Positions 30,054-39,531 of a stretch of 64,000 bases of DNA are shown piece after piece. This stretch comes from CAVYWD01 sp963772225 (lineage in GTDB: Bacteria > Myxococcota > Myxococcia > Myxococcales > UBA5297). Within the stretch, counting starts at the first letter, position 1, and the number at the start of each line of letters is the position of its first letter. The notes beneath the pieces were generated by a model. It was not told the origin of the DNA. It searched no databases and worked only from the letters and a program-made list of their open reading frames with translations. Position numbers and translations under genes: made by a program. The stretch lies in contig CAVYWD010000002.1 in the NCBI GenBank assembly GCA_963772225.1, positions 1,674,001 to 1,738,000 on the forward strand, read 5' to 3'.

Positions 30054-30279
30054 CGGAAAGGCCTCGGGTAGAGCCCCACCGCCGATGGGGGGGGCGACGG
30101 AGCATGAAGCGTAGAACCATAAGGGGCGGTCCCCTCGGCCACAATCGGGACTCGGCACTGTGGGCCCGGTTTCTTGACCGACCCCTACGCCCCCAGTACG
30201 TTCACCGTAAGTTCGGTGCGACCTCGCGCATAAGGAGCAGTCTCCGCGCGAGGCCACCGCGGAAGGAGGCCAGAAGGCC

Positions 30280-31353
30280 TTGCCTGCTTGTCCCAAATGC
30301 GGCTCGCCGCTGGCGACCCCGCTCAATTGTCCCGCCTGCAAATCGACCTTCGGGCGCCCGCTGACCTTCAGCGATGAGAACCCGCTCCCGGCGCCGTCGA
30401 AGGCCCTGAGCCAGGAGCTGAGCCTCGACCGTCGAAACGGTCCGCGTCCGGCCGCGCCGGCGGCCCCGCCGCCCGCTCCAAAGCCCGACCCCCAGTGGAT
30501 GGCGCCGCCGGGCGACTCGCCGCGGCCGAAGCCCGCGGCGCCCGCCGCCCCGCGAGTTGGGCCGCCTCCGCTTCCGCGCAAGCCTTCGGTCCCGGCGCCC
30601 GCACCTGCGCCTGTCGCTCCACAGGTCGCCCGGCCGCCCCCGCCCCCTGCGCCGGCCGTGCATCCAGTTGCAAAGCCGCCGGCGGCGCCTGTCGCTCATC
30701 CCATCGCCCAGCCCGCAGTCCATGCACCGGCGCCCATGCTTGCGCCGGCGGCTTGGCACGCTCCGACCCTGGGTGTTCTGCCCTCAGTCGCCTCGAAGCC
30801 CAGTGAGCCCACTGCCGCGGCGCCTCGCCCCCGCGCCGAGGCCCCGCGCGAAACCGGCGCGCGAGAGAGCGAAGGCGTCGAGGAGATCCACGCCGAGCCC
30901 GGCGGCGCCCTGGCGCAGCTCGGGGCCTGGCTCGTCGACGCCATCGTGCTCTGTGCGCTGTTCGCCCTTTACCTCTTCGCGGCGCAGGCCATCGCCGGAA
31001 GAATCCCGCCTTCGGATCAGACCGGGCTCGACTGGCTCGTCGACCGCGCCGTCGCATGGCGGGTCGTGCTGATGCTGGGTGCGGGCCTGTTGGCCGTGCT
31101 CTCCTTCGTCTACTCCTCGCTCTTCCACGCCTTGGGCGGCCGCACTCTGGGCAAGAGGCTCTTCGGGCTGACGCTGGTCGATTCGTCCGGCCAGCCCCCG
31201 CCCCTCGCGCGCTCGGCGATTCGCTCGCTGCTCGCCTTCGTGTCGGCGGGCCTGTTGCTCATGGGCTTCGTGCTCATGCTGTTCGACCGCAAGGGGCAGG
31301 CGCTCCACGACAAGCTCACCGGCACGTTCGTGGTTCGGCTGGCCGAGCACTAG
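30280..31353 (+). CDS. Zinc-ribbon / Pro-rich / RDD membrane protein
   Basis: Protein of 357 aa from a TTG start; GGAAGGAGG (30261-30269) and the immediate MPACPKCGS opening decide it. Residues 3-21 form a zinc ribbon (CPKCG, CPACK). Residues about 50-205 are a Pro/Ala-rich disordered linker. Residues about 215-355 are an RDD domain with three hydrophobic segments and GGRTLGKRLFGL. The architecture is common in Myxococcota membrane proteins of unknown function. A strong terminator follows. Confidence 0.85.
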   Translation: MPACPKCGSPLATPLNCPACKSTFGRPLTFSDENPLPAPSKALSQELSLDRRNGPRPAAPAAPPPAPKPDPQWMAPPGDSPRPKPAAPAAPRVGPPPLPRKPSVPAPAPAPVAPQVARPPPPPAPAVHPVAKPPAAPVAHPIAQPAVHAPAPMLAPAAWHAPTLGVLPSVASKPSEPTAAAPRPRAEAPRETGARESEGVEEIHAEPGGALAQLGAWLVDAIVLCALFALYLFAAQAIAGRIPPSDQTGLDWLVDRAVAWRVVLMLGAGLLAVLSFVYSSLFHALGGRTLGKRLFGLTLVDSSGQPPPLARSAIRSLLAFVSAGLLLMGFVLMLFDRKGQALHDKLTGTFVVRLAEH

Positions 31354-31393
31354 TCGCTCTGGCTCGCGCACACTGGAGCGAAGGTCACCCTGC

Positions 31394-31430
31394 AAAGGCG
31401 CCGGCCCCGATTTTGGGCCGGCGCTTTCCA
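31394..31430 (+). terminator. Rho-independent terminator
   Basis: Perfect 10-bp stem GCGCCGGCCC / GGGCCGGCGC (31398-31407 and 31415-31424), loop CGATTTT, flanked by an A-run before and a TTTCCATTT tract after. It lies 40 bp after the RDD stop and separates that gene from pirin. Confidence 0.8.
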
Positions 31431-31495
31431 TTTGTGCTGCGCCCCGCGTGCGCCGCGGCCCCAAAGCCGCTACCTACAGGAGACAGGAGCGAGCG

Positions 31496-32341
31496 ATGCG
31501 CGAGCGAGAAATCCATTCGGTGGTGACCCCGACCCGGGCCAGCGACGGCGCCGGCGTGAACCTGAAGCGAAGCATCGCCACGGCCGCGCTGGACCACCTC
31601 GACCCATTCTTCCTCTTCGACCATTTCGGCTCCGAGGACCCCGGCGATTACCTCGCCGGCTTTCCCATGCATCCGCACCGGGGCATCGAGACCATCACCT
31701 ACATGCTCGACGGCCGAGTCGAGCACCGGGACAGCATCGGAAACGAGGGCGTCATCGGCCCCGGTGACGTGCAATGGATGACCGCGGGCAGCGGCATTCT
31801 GCACGAGGAGATGCCGAAGGTGGGCCCTCTGCGGCTCGACGGATTCCAGATCTGGGTGAACCTGCCCGCGAAGCTCAAGATGACCCGGCCGCGCTACCAG
31901 GACGTGCCTGCCGGAAAGATCCCCGAGGTCGCGCGCTCGGACGGCGCGCGCGTTCGAATCGTCGCCGGCGAGGTGGACGGCAAGGCCGGCGCGGTGAAGG
32001 AGATCTTCGCGGGGCCGACCTACCTCGACGTGGCTTTGCCCGCGGGCGGCGCGTTCGAGCAGCCCGTCCCGCTGGGCCACACCGCCCTGCTCTACGTCTT
32101 TCGAGGCGAGGTGACGGTGGGCTCGGAGCGGAGCAAGCCGGTGCCCGCGATCAAGCTGGTCGTCCTCACGGACGGCGGCGTCGTTCGCGCCCGCGCCGGC
32201 GCGGCCCCGGCGCGCTTCCTCCTGCTTTCCGCGCAGCCGCTCGGGGAGCCAGCCGTTCGATGGGGCCCTTTCGTCATGAACACGCCCGAGCAGATTGAGC
32301 AGGCGCTGTTCGAGCTCAACGAAGGCACGTTCATCAAGTAG
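31496..32341 (+). CDS. Pirin family protein
   Basis: Protein of 281 aa. The N-terminal cupin has the pirin metal motif FPMHPHRGIETITYML and the later HxE pair (GILHEEM), followed by the second cupin and the C-terminal segment GPFVMNTPEQIEQA. Bacterial pirins bind Fe or other metals and include quercetin 2,3-dioxygenases; the substrate is not predictable. An AGGAG site precedes the ATG at 31496. It lies upstream of the gnd-zwf genes but 214 bp away, so probably a separate unit. Confidence 0.9.
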   Translation: MREREIHSVVTPTRASDGAGVNLKRSIATAALDHLDPFFLFDHFGSEDPGDYLAGFPMHPHRGIETITYMLDGRVEHRDSIGNEGVIGPGDVQWMTAGSGILHEEMPKVGPLRLDGFQIWVNLPAKLKMTRPRYQDVPAGKIPEVARSDGARVRIVAGEVDGKAGAVKEIFAGPTYLDVALPAGGAFEQPVPLGHTALLYVFRGEVTVGSERSKPVPAIKLVVLTDGGVVRARAGAAPARFLLLSAQPLGEPAVRWGPFVMNTPEQIEQALFELNEGTFIK

Positions 32342-32555
32342 GCGGCTTTCAGCCTGCCCCTGCTCTTTCGCCGGTGCTCGGACGCCCGACCCAGCCGGGG
32401 CCGGCCAAGATTGCGCCGTCGGAACCAATCGGAACCCGCTGCATCAACCCATCGCGGCTTCGAGGTGGCGCTGGCGGCGCCCAACGCCGGAGACATGAAG
32501 ATCTTTGCGCCGCGGACGTGAGGTGAGCCGGCGAAAGGCTCCCAAGGGGAACTCC

Positions 32556-33542
32556 ATGCAGATCGGAATGGTGGGGCTCGGGCGCATGGGCGGAAGCATG
32601 GCGCGCCGGCTGGCGCGCGCCGGCCATGCCCCCATCGCGTGGGATTGCTCTCAGGAAGCGGTGGCGGCGGCTGCCGCGGGCGGCGCGGCCGGCGCGAGCT
32701 CGCTCGAGGACCTGGTCGCTCGGCTGAAGACCCCTCGGACCGTATGGGTCATGCTCCCGTCCGGCGCGCCCACGGAGGCGACCGTCGGGAGCCTGGGGGA
32801 GATGCTTTCGGCCGGCGACGCGGTCGTCGACGGCGGGAACAGCTACTTCAAAGACGACGTCCGGCGCGCGCACCAGCTCTCGGCGCGCGGGATCGACTAC
32901 GTCGACGTCGGGACGAGCGGAGGCGTCTTTGGCCTGGAGCGCGGCTACTGCCTGATGATCGGCGGGCCGCGCCGCGCGGTGGACCGGCTCGAGCCCATCT
33001 TCCGCGCGCTCGCGCCCGGTCCCGCGGGCGTGGAGGCGACGCCCGGCCGCCCTCACGGCACGGCGGAGCAGGGCTTTCTTCACTGCGGCCCGGCGGGTTC
33101 GGGCCACTTCGTCAAGATGGTTCACAACGGCATCGAGTACGGCCTGATGCAGGCCTACGCCGAGGGCTTCGACATCCTGCGCAACGCCTCCGGCCCCGGG
33201 CGCCCGGAGGGCGAGCGGTTCGACCTGGACCTGGGCGCGGTGGCGGAGCTCTGGAGGCGCGGCAGCGTCGTGTCCTCCTGGCTCCTGGACCTCGCCGCGC
33301 GCGCCCTGGCGCAGGACCCGAAGCTCGAGAGCTTCACCGGCCGCGTCGAGGACTCGGGCGAAGGCCGCTGGACGGTGCAGGCGGCGGTGGAGGAGGCGGT
33401 GCCGGCCGACGTCCTCACCGCGGCGCTCTACGCGCGCTTCCGTTCGCGGCAGGACCACACGTTCGGAGAGAAGCTCCTCTCCGCCCTGCGCCGGCAATTC
33501 GGCGGGCACGGCGAGGCGCCTGCCCCCGCGAAGGAGCGCTAA
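32556..33542 (+). CDS. gnd: 6-phosphogluconate dehydrogenase (short, YqeC/GndA type)
   Basis: Protein of 328 aa, the short decarboxylating form. It has the Rossmann motif GLGRMGGSMARRL at the N-terminus, VDVGTSGGVFGLERGYCLMI, and the catalytic HFVKMVHNGIEYG. It converts 6-phosphogluconate to ribulose 5-phosphate with reduction of NAD(P). AAGGGGA precedes the ATG at 32556. It heads a compact oxidative pentose-phosphate operon, 3 bp before zwf. Confidence 0.92.
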   Translation: MQIGMVGLGRMGGSMARRLARAGHAPIAWDCSQEAVAAAAAGGAAGASSLEDLVARLKTPRTVWVMLPSGAPTEATVGSLGEMLSAGDAVVDGGNSYFKDDVRRAHQLSARGIDYVDVGTSGGVFGLERGYCLMIGGPRRAVDRLEPIFRALAPGPAGVEATPGRPHGTAEQGFLHCGPAGSGHFVKMVHNGIEYGLMQAYAEGFDILRNASGPGRPEGERFDLDLGAVAELWRRGSVVSSWLLDLAARALAQDPKLESFTGRVEDSGEGRWTVQAAVEEAVPADVLTAALYARFRSRQDHTFGEKLLSALRRQFGGHGEAPAPAKER

Positions 33543-33545
33543 GCC

Positions 33546-35066
33546 ATGGCGGACGCGAGCTCTCCCGCGATGGAGCGGCCGGGCGACCCCTGCGCGCTCG
33601 TCATCTTCGGCGCCACCGGCGACTTGAATAAGCGCAAGCTGTTGCCCTCGCTTTACAACCTGCGCGCCAATCACCTGCTCCCGCACAACTTCGCCATGGT
33701 GGGCATGGCGCGGCGCGCCTGCGACGACGAGGCGTTTCGCGACCTGATGACCGAGGACATCCAGAAATACGCCACCGGCCCGGTCGACCCCGCGCTCTGG
33801 GGCGATTTCCGGATGCGGCTGCACTGCGTCGCCGGCGACCTCGAGAATTTGGCGACCTATCGGCAGCTCGGAGAGCGCCTGGCGGAGCTCGACCGCGAGC
33901 ACCAGACCGGCGGGAACGTCCTCTTTTACTTGGCGACGCCGCCCGACGCCTTCGGCCCCATCGTTCAGCGCCTCGGCGAAGCGGGCCTGGTCCGCGAGGA
34001 AGACGCGCATTGGCGAAGGGTCGTGGTGGAGAAACCCTTCGGCCGCGACCTGGACACGGCGCGCGCCCTCAATGAGCGGCTCACCTCGGTCCTCAAGGAG
34101 CGGCAGATATTCCGAATCGACCATTACCTGGGCAAGGAGACCGTCCAGAACATCCTGGTGTTTCGCTTCGCGAACGGCATCTTCGAGCCCATCTGGAATC
34201 GGCGCTACATCGACAGCGTGCAAATCACGGTCGCCGAGGACCTGGGGGTCGAGGGGCGCGGCGCATACTACGAGCAGTCGGGCGTCTTGCGGGACATCAT
34301 CCAGAATCACATCTTCCAGATCTTGACGCTCATGGCCATGGAGCCGCCCTCGTCGCTCGACCCCGAGGCGGTTCGCAATGAAAAGGTGAAGGTGCTCGAC
34401 GCCATCCGGCCCATGCTCCCCGAGGAGATCCTCACTTGCACGGTGCGCGGCCAATACGGCGAGGGCTTCGTCGACGGCAAGAAGGTGCCGGGTTATCGCC
34501 AGGAGCCCAACGTTTCGCCCCATTCCAAGACCGACACCTACGCCGCCCTGAAGCTCCTGGTCGACAATTGGCGATGGGAGGGCGTGCCTTTCTACGTCCG
34601 CTCCGGGAAGAGGCTTTTGCGCCGCGAGACGCTGGTATCCATTCAATTCAAGAGCCCCCCGCTCATGCTCTTCCGCGGCGCGGGCGTCGAGAGCATCGAC
34701 CCGAATCGGCTGGAGCTGCGCATTCAGCCCAACGAGGGCATCGCCCTTCAAATGAAAGCGAAGATCCCCGGGCAATCGATTCGGCTCGCCAACGTGAACC
34801 TCGACTTCTCCTACGCCGACTTCGGCCCCTCGGTCCCCGCCACCGGCTACGAGCGGCTGCTCCACGACTGCATGGTCGGCGACTCCACCCTCTTCCACCG
34901 TTGGGACACGGTGGAGTCCGCCTGGCGCATCGCGACGCCGGTGCTCGACCTCTGGGCGAGCCTGCCCGCGCGGGACTTTCCCAACTACGCCGCGGGGAGC
35001 TTTGGCCCTGCATCGGCCGACGAGCTTTTGCGCAAGGACGGGCGAAAGTGGGTGAACTCCCAATGA
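33546..35066 (+). CDS. zwf: Glucose-6-phosphate 1-dehydrogenase
   Basis: Protein of 506 aa, full length. It has the cofactor motif IFGATGDLNKRKLLPSLY near the N-terminus, the substrate/catalytic signature RIDHYLGKETVQN and the EKPFGRDL loop. It oxidises glucose 6-phosphate to 6-phosphogluconolactone, making NADPH. It overlaps pgl by 4 bp (ATGA), indicating translational coupling. Confidence 0.96.
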   Translation: MADASSPAMERPGDPCALVIFGATGDLNKRKLLPSLYNLRANHLLPHNFAMVGMARRACDDEAFRDLMTEDIQKYATGPVDPALWGDFRMRLHCVAGDLENLATYRQLGERLAELDREHQTGGNVLFYLATPPDAFGPIVQRLGEAGLVREEDAHWRRVVVEKPFGRDLDTARALNERLTSVLKERQIFRIDHYLGKETVQNILVFRFANGIFEPIWNRRYIDSVQITVAEDLGVEGRGAYYEQSGVLRDIIQNHIFQILTLMAMEPPSSLDPEAVRNEKVKVLDAIRPMLPEEILTCTVRGQYGEGFVDGKKVPGYRQEPNVSPHSKTDTYAALKLLVDNWRWEGVPFYVRSGKRLLRRETLVSIQFKSPPLMLFRGAGVESIDPNRLELRIQPNEGIALQMKAKIPGQSIRLANVNLDFSYADFGPSVPATGYERLLHDCMVGDSTLFHRWDTVESAWRIATPVLDLWASLPARDFPNYAAGSFGPASADELLRKDGRKWVNSQ

Positions 35067-35868
35067 GCGGCGGCGCTCAGGTGCGCGTCGCGCCCGACGA
35101 GATCGCGCTGGCGCGCCTGGCGGCCGACGAGGTGGTCTCCCGCGCCTCGGATGCCACCCGCGAGCGCGGGCGCTTTGTGTGGGCGCTCTCCGGCGGCTCG
35201 ACGCCCCGGCGCCTCTATGCGCTGCTCGCCGAATCCGCGAGAGCCCTGGCGCGGCCGGATGCCTTGGAGCTCGACGCACGTCTTCTTCGGCGACGAGCGC
35301 ATGGTGCCGCCCGACCACCCCGATTCCAATTTTCGGATGGCCGCCGAGGCCATCCTGTCGCACGCGCCCATCCCCACCGAGCAGGTGCACCGGATCCGCG
35401 GCGAGCTCGGCGACGCGGGGGCGGCGGCGTCGGAATACGAGGGAGCGCTGCGCGCCTTCTTCGCGCCGGGGCTCGCCGCCTCCGTGAGCCGGCCCGCGCA
35501 GGCGCCGCGTCGAGGCGCTTTGAGCCTCGGGTTCGACCTCGTCCTGCTCGGGCTCGGCGCGGACGGGCACACCGCTTCGCTCTTTCCGGGGAGCCCGGTC
35601 CTCCTGGAGCAGCAGCGCTGGGTCGCGGCCGCTTGGTCCGAGCGGCTCCAGGCGCACCGGGTGACGCTCACGCTGCCCGCGAATCAACTCCGCCGAGACC
35701 GTCGCCTTCCTGGTCGCCGGCGCCGAAAAGGCGCCGCGGGTGGCCGAGGCGCTCGAGCCGCGGGGGACAATCCCGGCGGCGAGGGTGCGGCCCACCTCCG
35801 GCGCGCTCCTGTGGCTGCTGGACGCGGCGGCGGCTTCGCGGCTTCCCGCGAGCGCAGCGCCTGGCTGA
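35063..35868 (+). pseudogene. pgl: 6-phosphogluconolactonase with two frameshifts
   Basis: Three frames together spell a complete lactonase: WALSGGSTPRRLYALL, then HVFFGDERMVPPDHPDSN, then LGADGHTASLFPGSP, and finally INSAETVAFLVAGAEKAPR to the TGA at 35866-35868. The shifts are a surplus T in the TT of 35264-35265 and a surplus A in the AA of 35682-35683; removing both gives one frame. Both errors are homopolymer insertions next to intact zwf and gnd, so sequencing error is likelier than loss. It hydrolyses the lactone made by Zwf. Confidence 0.85.
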
Positions 35869-35961
35869 GCGAACAGGCGGCTCGCTCGCATGCCGGCAAT
35901 CGGCTTCACCGAGCAGGGGCGGCGAGCAGAGGTTCGACCCGCTCGCCGCGCCCGCTGCGAA

Positions 35962-36480
35962 TCAGCTGATCGACTTCGCCGCCGCGAGCGCCGCGTCGTA
36001 ATTGGGCTCGTGCGTCGCGTCCTTCACGTACTCGACGTGGCGAACGGTGTCGTTTCGGTCGACCACGAAGACGGCCCGGGCGAAGAGGCCGATGCCGGGC
36101 ACGAGCACGCCCCACGCCGGGCCGAAGGTGCGGGACTTGAAGTCGGAGAGCGTCTGGACCTTGTCGATGCCGGCGGCGCCGCACCACCGCTTTTGCGCGA
36201 AGGGCAGGTCCATTGACACGACCAGGACTTTCACGCCGGGAATCTTCGCGGCCTCTTGGTTGAAGCGCCGGGTCTCCAGGTCGCAAACCGCGGTGTCCAG
36301 CGACGGGACGGTCAGGACGATGCGGGGCTTGCCCGCCCAGTCCTTCCCGGTGACCGCGCCGAGGTCGTTGGCGGCCACGGTGAATTCGGTCGGCGCCTTG
36401 TCGCCCACCTTCAGCTCCGGCCCCTCGACGTCGACCGGGTTGCCCTTCCAGAGAATTCCACCTTTGCGGATCTGTGCCAT
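35962..36480 (-). CDS. tpx: Thiol peroxidase Tpx
   Basis: Protein of 172 aa, the usual length. The peroxidatic Cys66 is in PSLDTAVCDLETRRFN and the resolving Cys100 in KRWCGAAG, the atypical 2-Cys arrangement. It reduces alkyl and hydrogen peroxides using thioredoxin. AAGGAG lies upstream of the ATG at 36480, and the 122-bp region before it is comparatively AT-rich, so it has its own promoter. Convergent with the pgl gene. Confidence 0.95.
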   Translation of the reverse strand: MAQIRKGGILWKGNPVDVEGPELKVGDKAPTEFTVAANDLGAVTGKDWAGKPRIVLTVPSLDTAVCDLETRRFNQEAAKIPGVKVLVVSMDLPFAQKRWCGAAGIDKVQTLSDFKSRTFGPAWGVLVPGIGLFARAVFVVDRNDTVRHVEYVKDATHEPNYDAALAAAKSIS

Positions 36481-36602
36481 CGTCGGTTGTCTCCTTGGCC
36501 CTCGAGGCCATGTGTGTATTTTGTGAAGCTTTTCGAATCCCCCTTGGAGCCGACCTTAGATGCCGGGACGTCGAGAAAGGTCGCGGCGGAAAGAGGTTGG
36601 GG

Positions 36603-38588
36603 TCAGCGCCTGAACAGGCGCTTCAGTCCCCCCAAGAGACCCGGCTCGGGGCTCACCGGCGGCAGCGGCGCCGCAGCCAGGAGCGCCGCGCGGATGTCCG
36701 GCGGCGCGTCGACGGTCGCGAAGGCGCTGGCAGCCGCGGAGCCGTTGGGCGCTCGGGCGGAGAGGGTCAAGACGCCCTCGTCCGACAGGGAGAAGACCAC
36801 AGCCAGGTCGCCCTCTTCGGGCGCGTCGAGGGTAAGCGCGCCGAGGTACTCGTTCTCCTCGGCGAGCGGCGCGTCGCCCTGGTAGACGGCGAGCTTCACC
36901 GGGGCGCCGGGAGGCCAGGCCACCGCGTAGCTCTTCTCCACCGGAAGCCGAGTGTTGCGCTCCAGCACGCGCGCGAAGCGGCCGCCCTGCAGCCCGATGC
37001 CGATGGGCGACGAGAGCACGTCGGTCAGGTGGAACGAGAACAGGCCGTTGCCCTCCTCCCGCAAAGCCTGGCCGAGCAGCGCGGCGCCGGCCGCGACCGC
37101 GTCGGTCGAGCTCAGGTCCGCCTGGACCGGCTTGCCCAGGGTGGCCTCGAGCGAGCGCCGGACCAGCGGCGACAGGCTCTGGCCGCCCACCGCCAGCACC
37201 TCGTCGATGCCCTGCGGCGCCAGGTTGCGCGCGCCCAGCACCGCGCGGCAGATGCTCAGAGTCCTCTCGACCAGGTCGCCGACGAGCGCCTCGAGGTCCG
37301 CTCGGTCGAGCCAGAGGTCCAGGTCGACGGGGCTCTGGCCGCGCGTGGCGGCCCACGGGATGAGCACCCGGGTCTTCTCCTCGGCGGAGAGGGCAACCTT
37401 GGCGCTCTCGGCGGCGCCGAGAATGCGCTGCCGCGCGAGCGGGTCGACTGCCGCGACCCCCTTCTCCTCCAGGAAGCGCCGCTCCAGCGCCTTGGCGATG
37501 CGCTCGTCGAAGTCCAGGCCGCCCAGGAAGCTGTCGCCGCCCGTGGCGAGCACGTCGAAGTCGTCGCCCGTCGCCTCCAGGAGCGAGGCGTCGAAGGTGC
37601 CGCCGCCCAGGTCGTAGACGAACAGGCGCTTGCGCGCGAGCAATCGCCCGCGCCCGAAGGCGATGGCCACCGCCAGCGGCTCGGAGAGGACGCGCTCTAC
37701 CGTGAAGCCCGCCATCTCCGCCGCGAGGCGCGCCGCCCGGCGCTGGCGGTCGTTGAAATAGGCCGGGACGCCGAGGACGGCCCTGGAGGCGGGTTGGCCG
37801 AGCGCCTCGGAGGCGCGGGCACGCACCTCCACGAGCAGGTGCGAGATGATCTTTTGAGGTGAAACGGAATCGCCCCGGAGGCGGACCGCCGCGTCACCGC
37901 TGTCGTCGGCGGCCACGAAATAGGGAAGGCGCGCGGCCATCTCCAGCGCCCGGGGCGAGCTGGCTCGCCGGCCGAGCAGGCGCTTGGCGCCAAAGACGGC
38001 GTTCGGCGGGTCGACCAGGACTTGCGCCTTGGCTCGAGAGCCGACGAGGAGCCGCCCGCGCTCGTCGAGCGCCACTACCGACGGCAGCGCCGTCGACCGG
38101 CCCTCGAGCTCCAGGAGCCGGACGACCCCGCCGTCGAAGACCGCCGCGCGGCAATTCGTGGCGCCCAGGTCGATGCCCAGGACGGGCCCGGAGCGGGCCG
38201 GCGGCGCCCGGGCCGCAGAGGACAATGGCGCCTGCGGGGCAGGCGGCTGGGACGGCAGCTGGGCGCTCGCGTGCCCTTTGGCCAGCTCGACCGCCCAATC
38301 CACGACCAAGCGGCTCTTCGCGTCCAGGTCGAGGAAGCGCAAGGTCATGCCCGAGCGACCGCCCTGAGCCGGGAAGCGAGCCTCGATGACCACACCCCGC
38401 CCGCCGAGCACCGTCTCTCCACGGGCGAGCACGACCTCGAAGTCGATGATCGTCCCCACCGGCTTGGGCGTCTTGGTCGAGACGAAGACGCCGCCTCGGG
38501 CGAGGCTCGAGGAGAACTGAGCCAAAAACTCGTCCTCGGACGAGAACGAGAGCCTGAGGCGCAGGGGAACGGGCGGGGTTTCGCTCAT
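36603..38588 (-). CDS. PilZ-like domain fused to an Hsp70/DnaK-like ATPase
   Basis: Protein of 661 aa. Residues about 8-105 resemble a PilZ-type domain (FSSSLARGGVFVSTKTPKPVG and GMTLRFLDLD). A Pro/Ala linker (108-134) leads to an Hsp70 nucleotide-binding domain from 136 (VLGIDLGATN), with LGVPAYFNDRQRRA, VYDLGGGTFDASLLEA and AVGGQSLSPLVRRS. A substrate-binding beta domain follows. The C-terminal lid is short. PilZ domains of this kind may bind cyclic-di-GMP, but the canonical RxxxR is not obvious here. The fusion is known mainly from Myxococcota. The start at 38588 follows a GAGG site. Confidence 0.85.
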   Translation of the reverse strand: MSETPPVPLRLRLSFSSEDEFLAQFSSSLARGGVFVSTKTPKPVGTIIDFEVVLARGETVLGGRGVVIEARFPAQGGRSGMTLRFLDLDAKSRLVVDWAVELAKGHASAQLPSQPPAPQAPLSSAARAPPARSGPVLGIDLGATNCRAAVFDGGVVRLLELEGRSTALPSVVALDERGRLLVGSRAKAQVLVDPPNAVFGAKRLLGRRASSPRALEMAARLPYFVAADDSGDAAVRLRGDSVSPQKIISHLLVEVRARASEALGQPASRAVLGVPAYFNDRQRRAARLAAEMAGFTVERVLSEPLAVAIAFGRGRLLARKRLFVYDLGGGTFDASLLEATGDDFDVLATGGDSFLGGLDFDERIAKALERRFLEEKGVAAVDPLARQRILGAAESAKVALSAEEKTRVLIPWAATRGQSPVDLDLWLDRADLEALVGDLVERTLSICRAVLGARNLAPQGIDEVLAVGGQSLSPLVRRSLEATLGKPVQADLSSTDAVAAGAALLGQALREEGNGLFSFHLTDVLSSPIGIGLQGGRFARVLERNTRLPVEKSYAVAWPPGAPVKLAVYQGDAPLAEENEYLGALTLDAPEEGDLAVVFSLSDEGVLTLSARAPNGSAAASAFATVDAPPDIRAALLAAAPLPPVSPEPGLLGGLKRLFRR

Positions 38589-38731
38589 CGCGCGGGCCTC
38601 GATCGACAGAGGCGCCAATCCTGCCCGGCCGAGGGAGGGGTGTTCTCAGCCGGTCGCCTACTCATACACCGGGCTGTAGTTCCGGGCCATTGCTCCCCGG
38701 GCCCCGAGCCGAACGAGCGCAAGGGCGGGCG

Positions 38732-39235
38732 TCAGTGGCGGATGGCGCGGAAGCGGCCGGGCACGGGCCGCGCGGCGTGCCCGCTGCGGACGAGGCGGTT
38801 GAGGGTGGTGCGAGCGCTGGGGACCGAGCAGCCCAGGCGCCGGGCAATCTCCTCGGCCTGGAACTCGCGCTCGGGGTCCTCGAGGAGCGCCGCGAGCGCC
38901 TGGGCTCCCGCGCTGGGCGGGCGGGCGGCGGCCTTCGACGACCCCGCCAAGATCAAGCGCGAGCCGAGCAGCGACATCAGCGGCGAAGTCCCCTCGAGCA
39001 TAGAGCGCAGGTCGCCCCCGAGAGGCCGTCCGGGCTTCGCGCGCTCGATCAGGGCCCGGATGGCCGCGGTGGCCCGCTCCAGCGTCTTCGCAGCCGAGGA
39101 CAGCACCGTCAGATACGGGTTCTCGGCCTCGAGCGAATCCTTGAGCTCCGGGACCAGCGCCTCCAGCTCCCGCGCCAGCCTTTCGACCCGGACGGAGAGG
39201 GTCAGCTGACGCTTCCATCGAGGATTCTTCACCAT
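38732..39235 (-). CDS. Winged-helix protein, hypothetical regulator
   Basis: Protein of 167 aa. The N-terminal half is a helical region (LARELEALVPELKDSLEAEN). The C-terminal 55 residues look like a winged helix: FQAEEIARRLGCSVPSARTTL then NRLVRSGHAARP. It likely binds DNA, but no family was recognised. The start at 39235 is chosen at MVKNPRWKRQLTLSV. The upstream gap to 39531 contains a hairpin repeat and no gene. Confidence 0.65.
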   Translation of the reverse strand: MVKNPRWKRQLTLSVRVERLARELEALVPELKDSLEAENPYLTVLSSAAKTLERATAAIRALIERAKPGRPLGGDLRSMLEGTSPLMSLLGSRLILAGSSKAAARPPSAGAQALAALLEDPEREFQAEEIARRLGCSVPSARTTLNRLVRSGHAARPVPGRFRAIRH

Positions 39236-39380
39236 GGCGTCCTGGGGTGGCACGACCTCGCCGGCAACGACCGCCTCGGGGCCCGCATGCCGTTGAGAAT
39301 CATAACACGTCGTTATGGCCGGGATCGATTGCAACCTATTTGCACAACCGAAATAGGGAACTTGAACGCGCGCGCCGAGC

Positions 39381-39427
39381 TCGCCCGCCCCCTCCCCGCA
39401 ATGCGGGGAGGGGGTTGGGGGTGAGGC
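39381..39427. repeat. G/C hairpin repeat, copy 2
   Basis: CCCCCTCCCCGCA followed by TGCGGGGAGGGGG (39388-39414) and then TTGGGGGTGAGG. Read on the other strand this is CCTCACCCCC-AA-CCCCCTCCCCGC, the same layout as the copy at 14721-14770 with TT replaced by AA. It lies between divergent genes (38732 minus, 39532 plus). Confidence 0.65.
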
Positions 39428-39531
39428 GCGACCCGGGTCACCGCGAGCATCGCGCGGTGCGTCAGGCCCTTGAATCCGGTGCTGGTCAAGCGAAGTTCCC
39501 GTGAGAATTGTGCGCTTGAGGTGAAGAAGTT

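Noticed and set aside
32349..35909. Very long open frame antisense to gnd, zwf and pgl
   Set aside because: Its translation is Arg/Ala/His low-complexity, it has no domain, and the plus strand carries well-conserved enzymes. High GC makes antisense frames stay open.
39236..39300. TGGCACG as a sigma-54 -24 element before the kinase at 39532
   Set aside because: No GC-containing -12 element at the correct spacing follows it.
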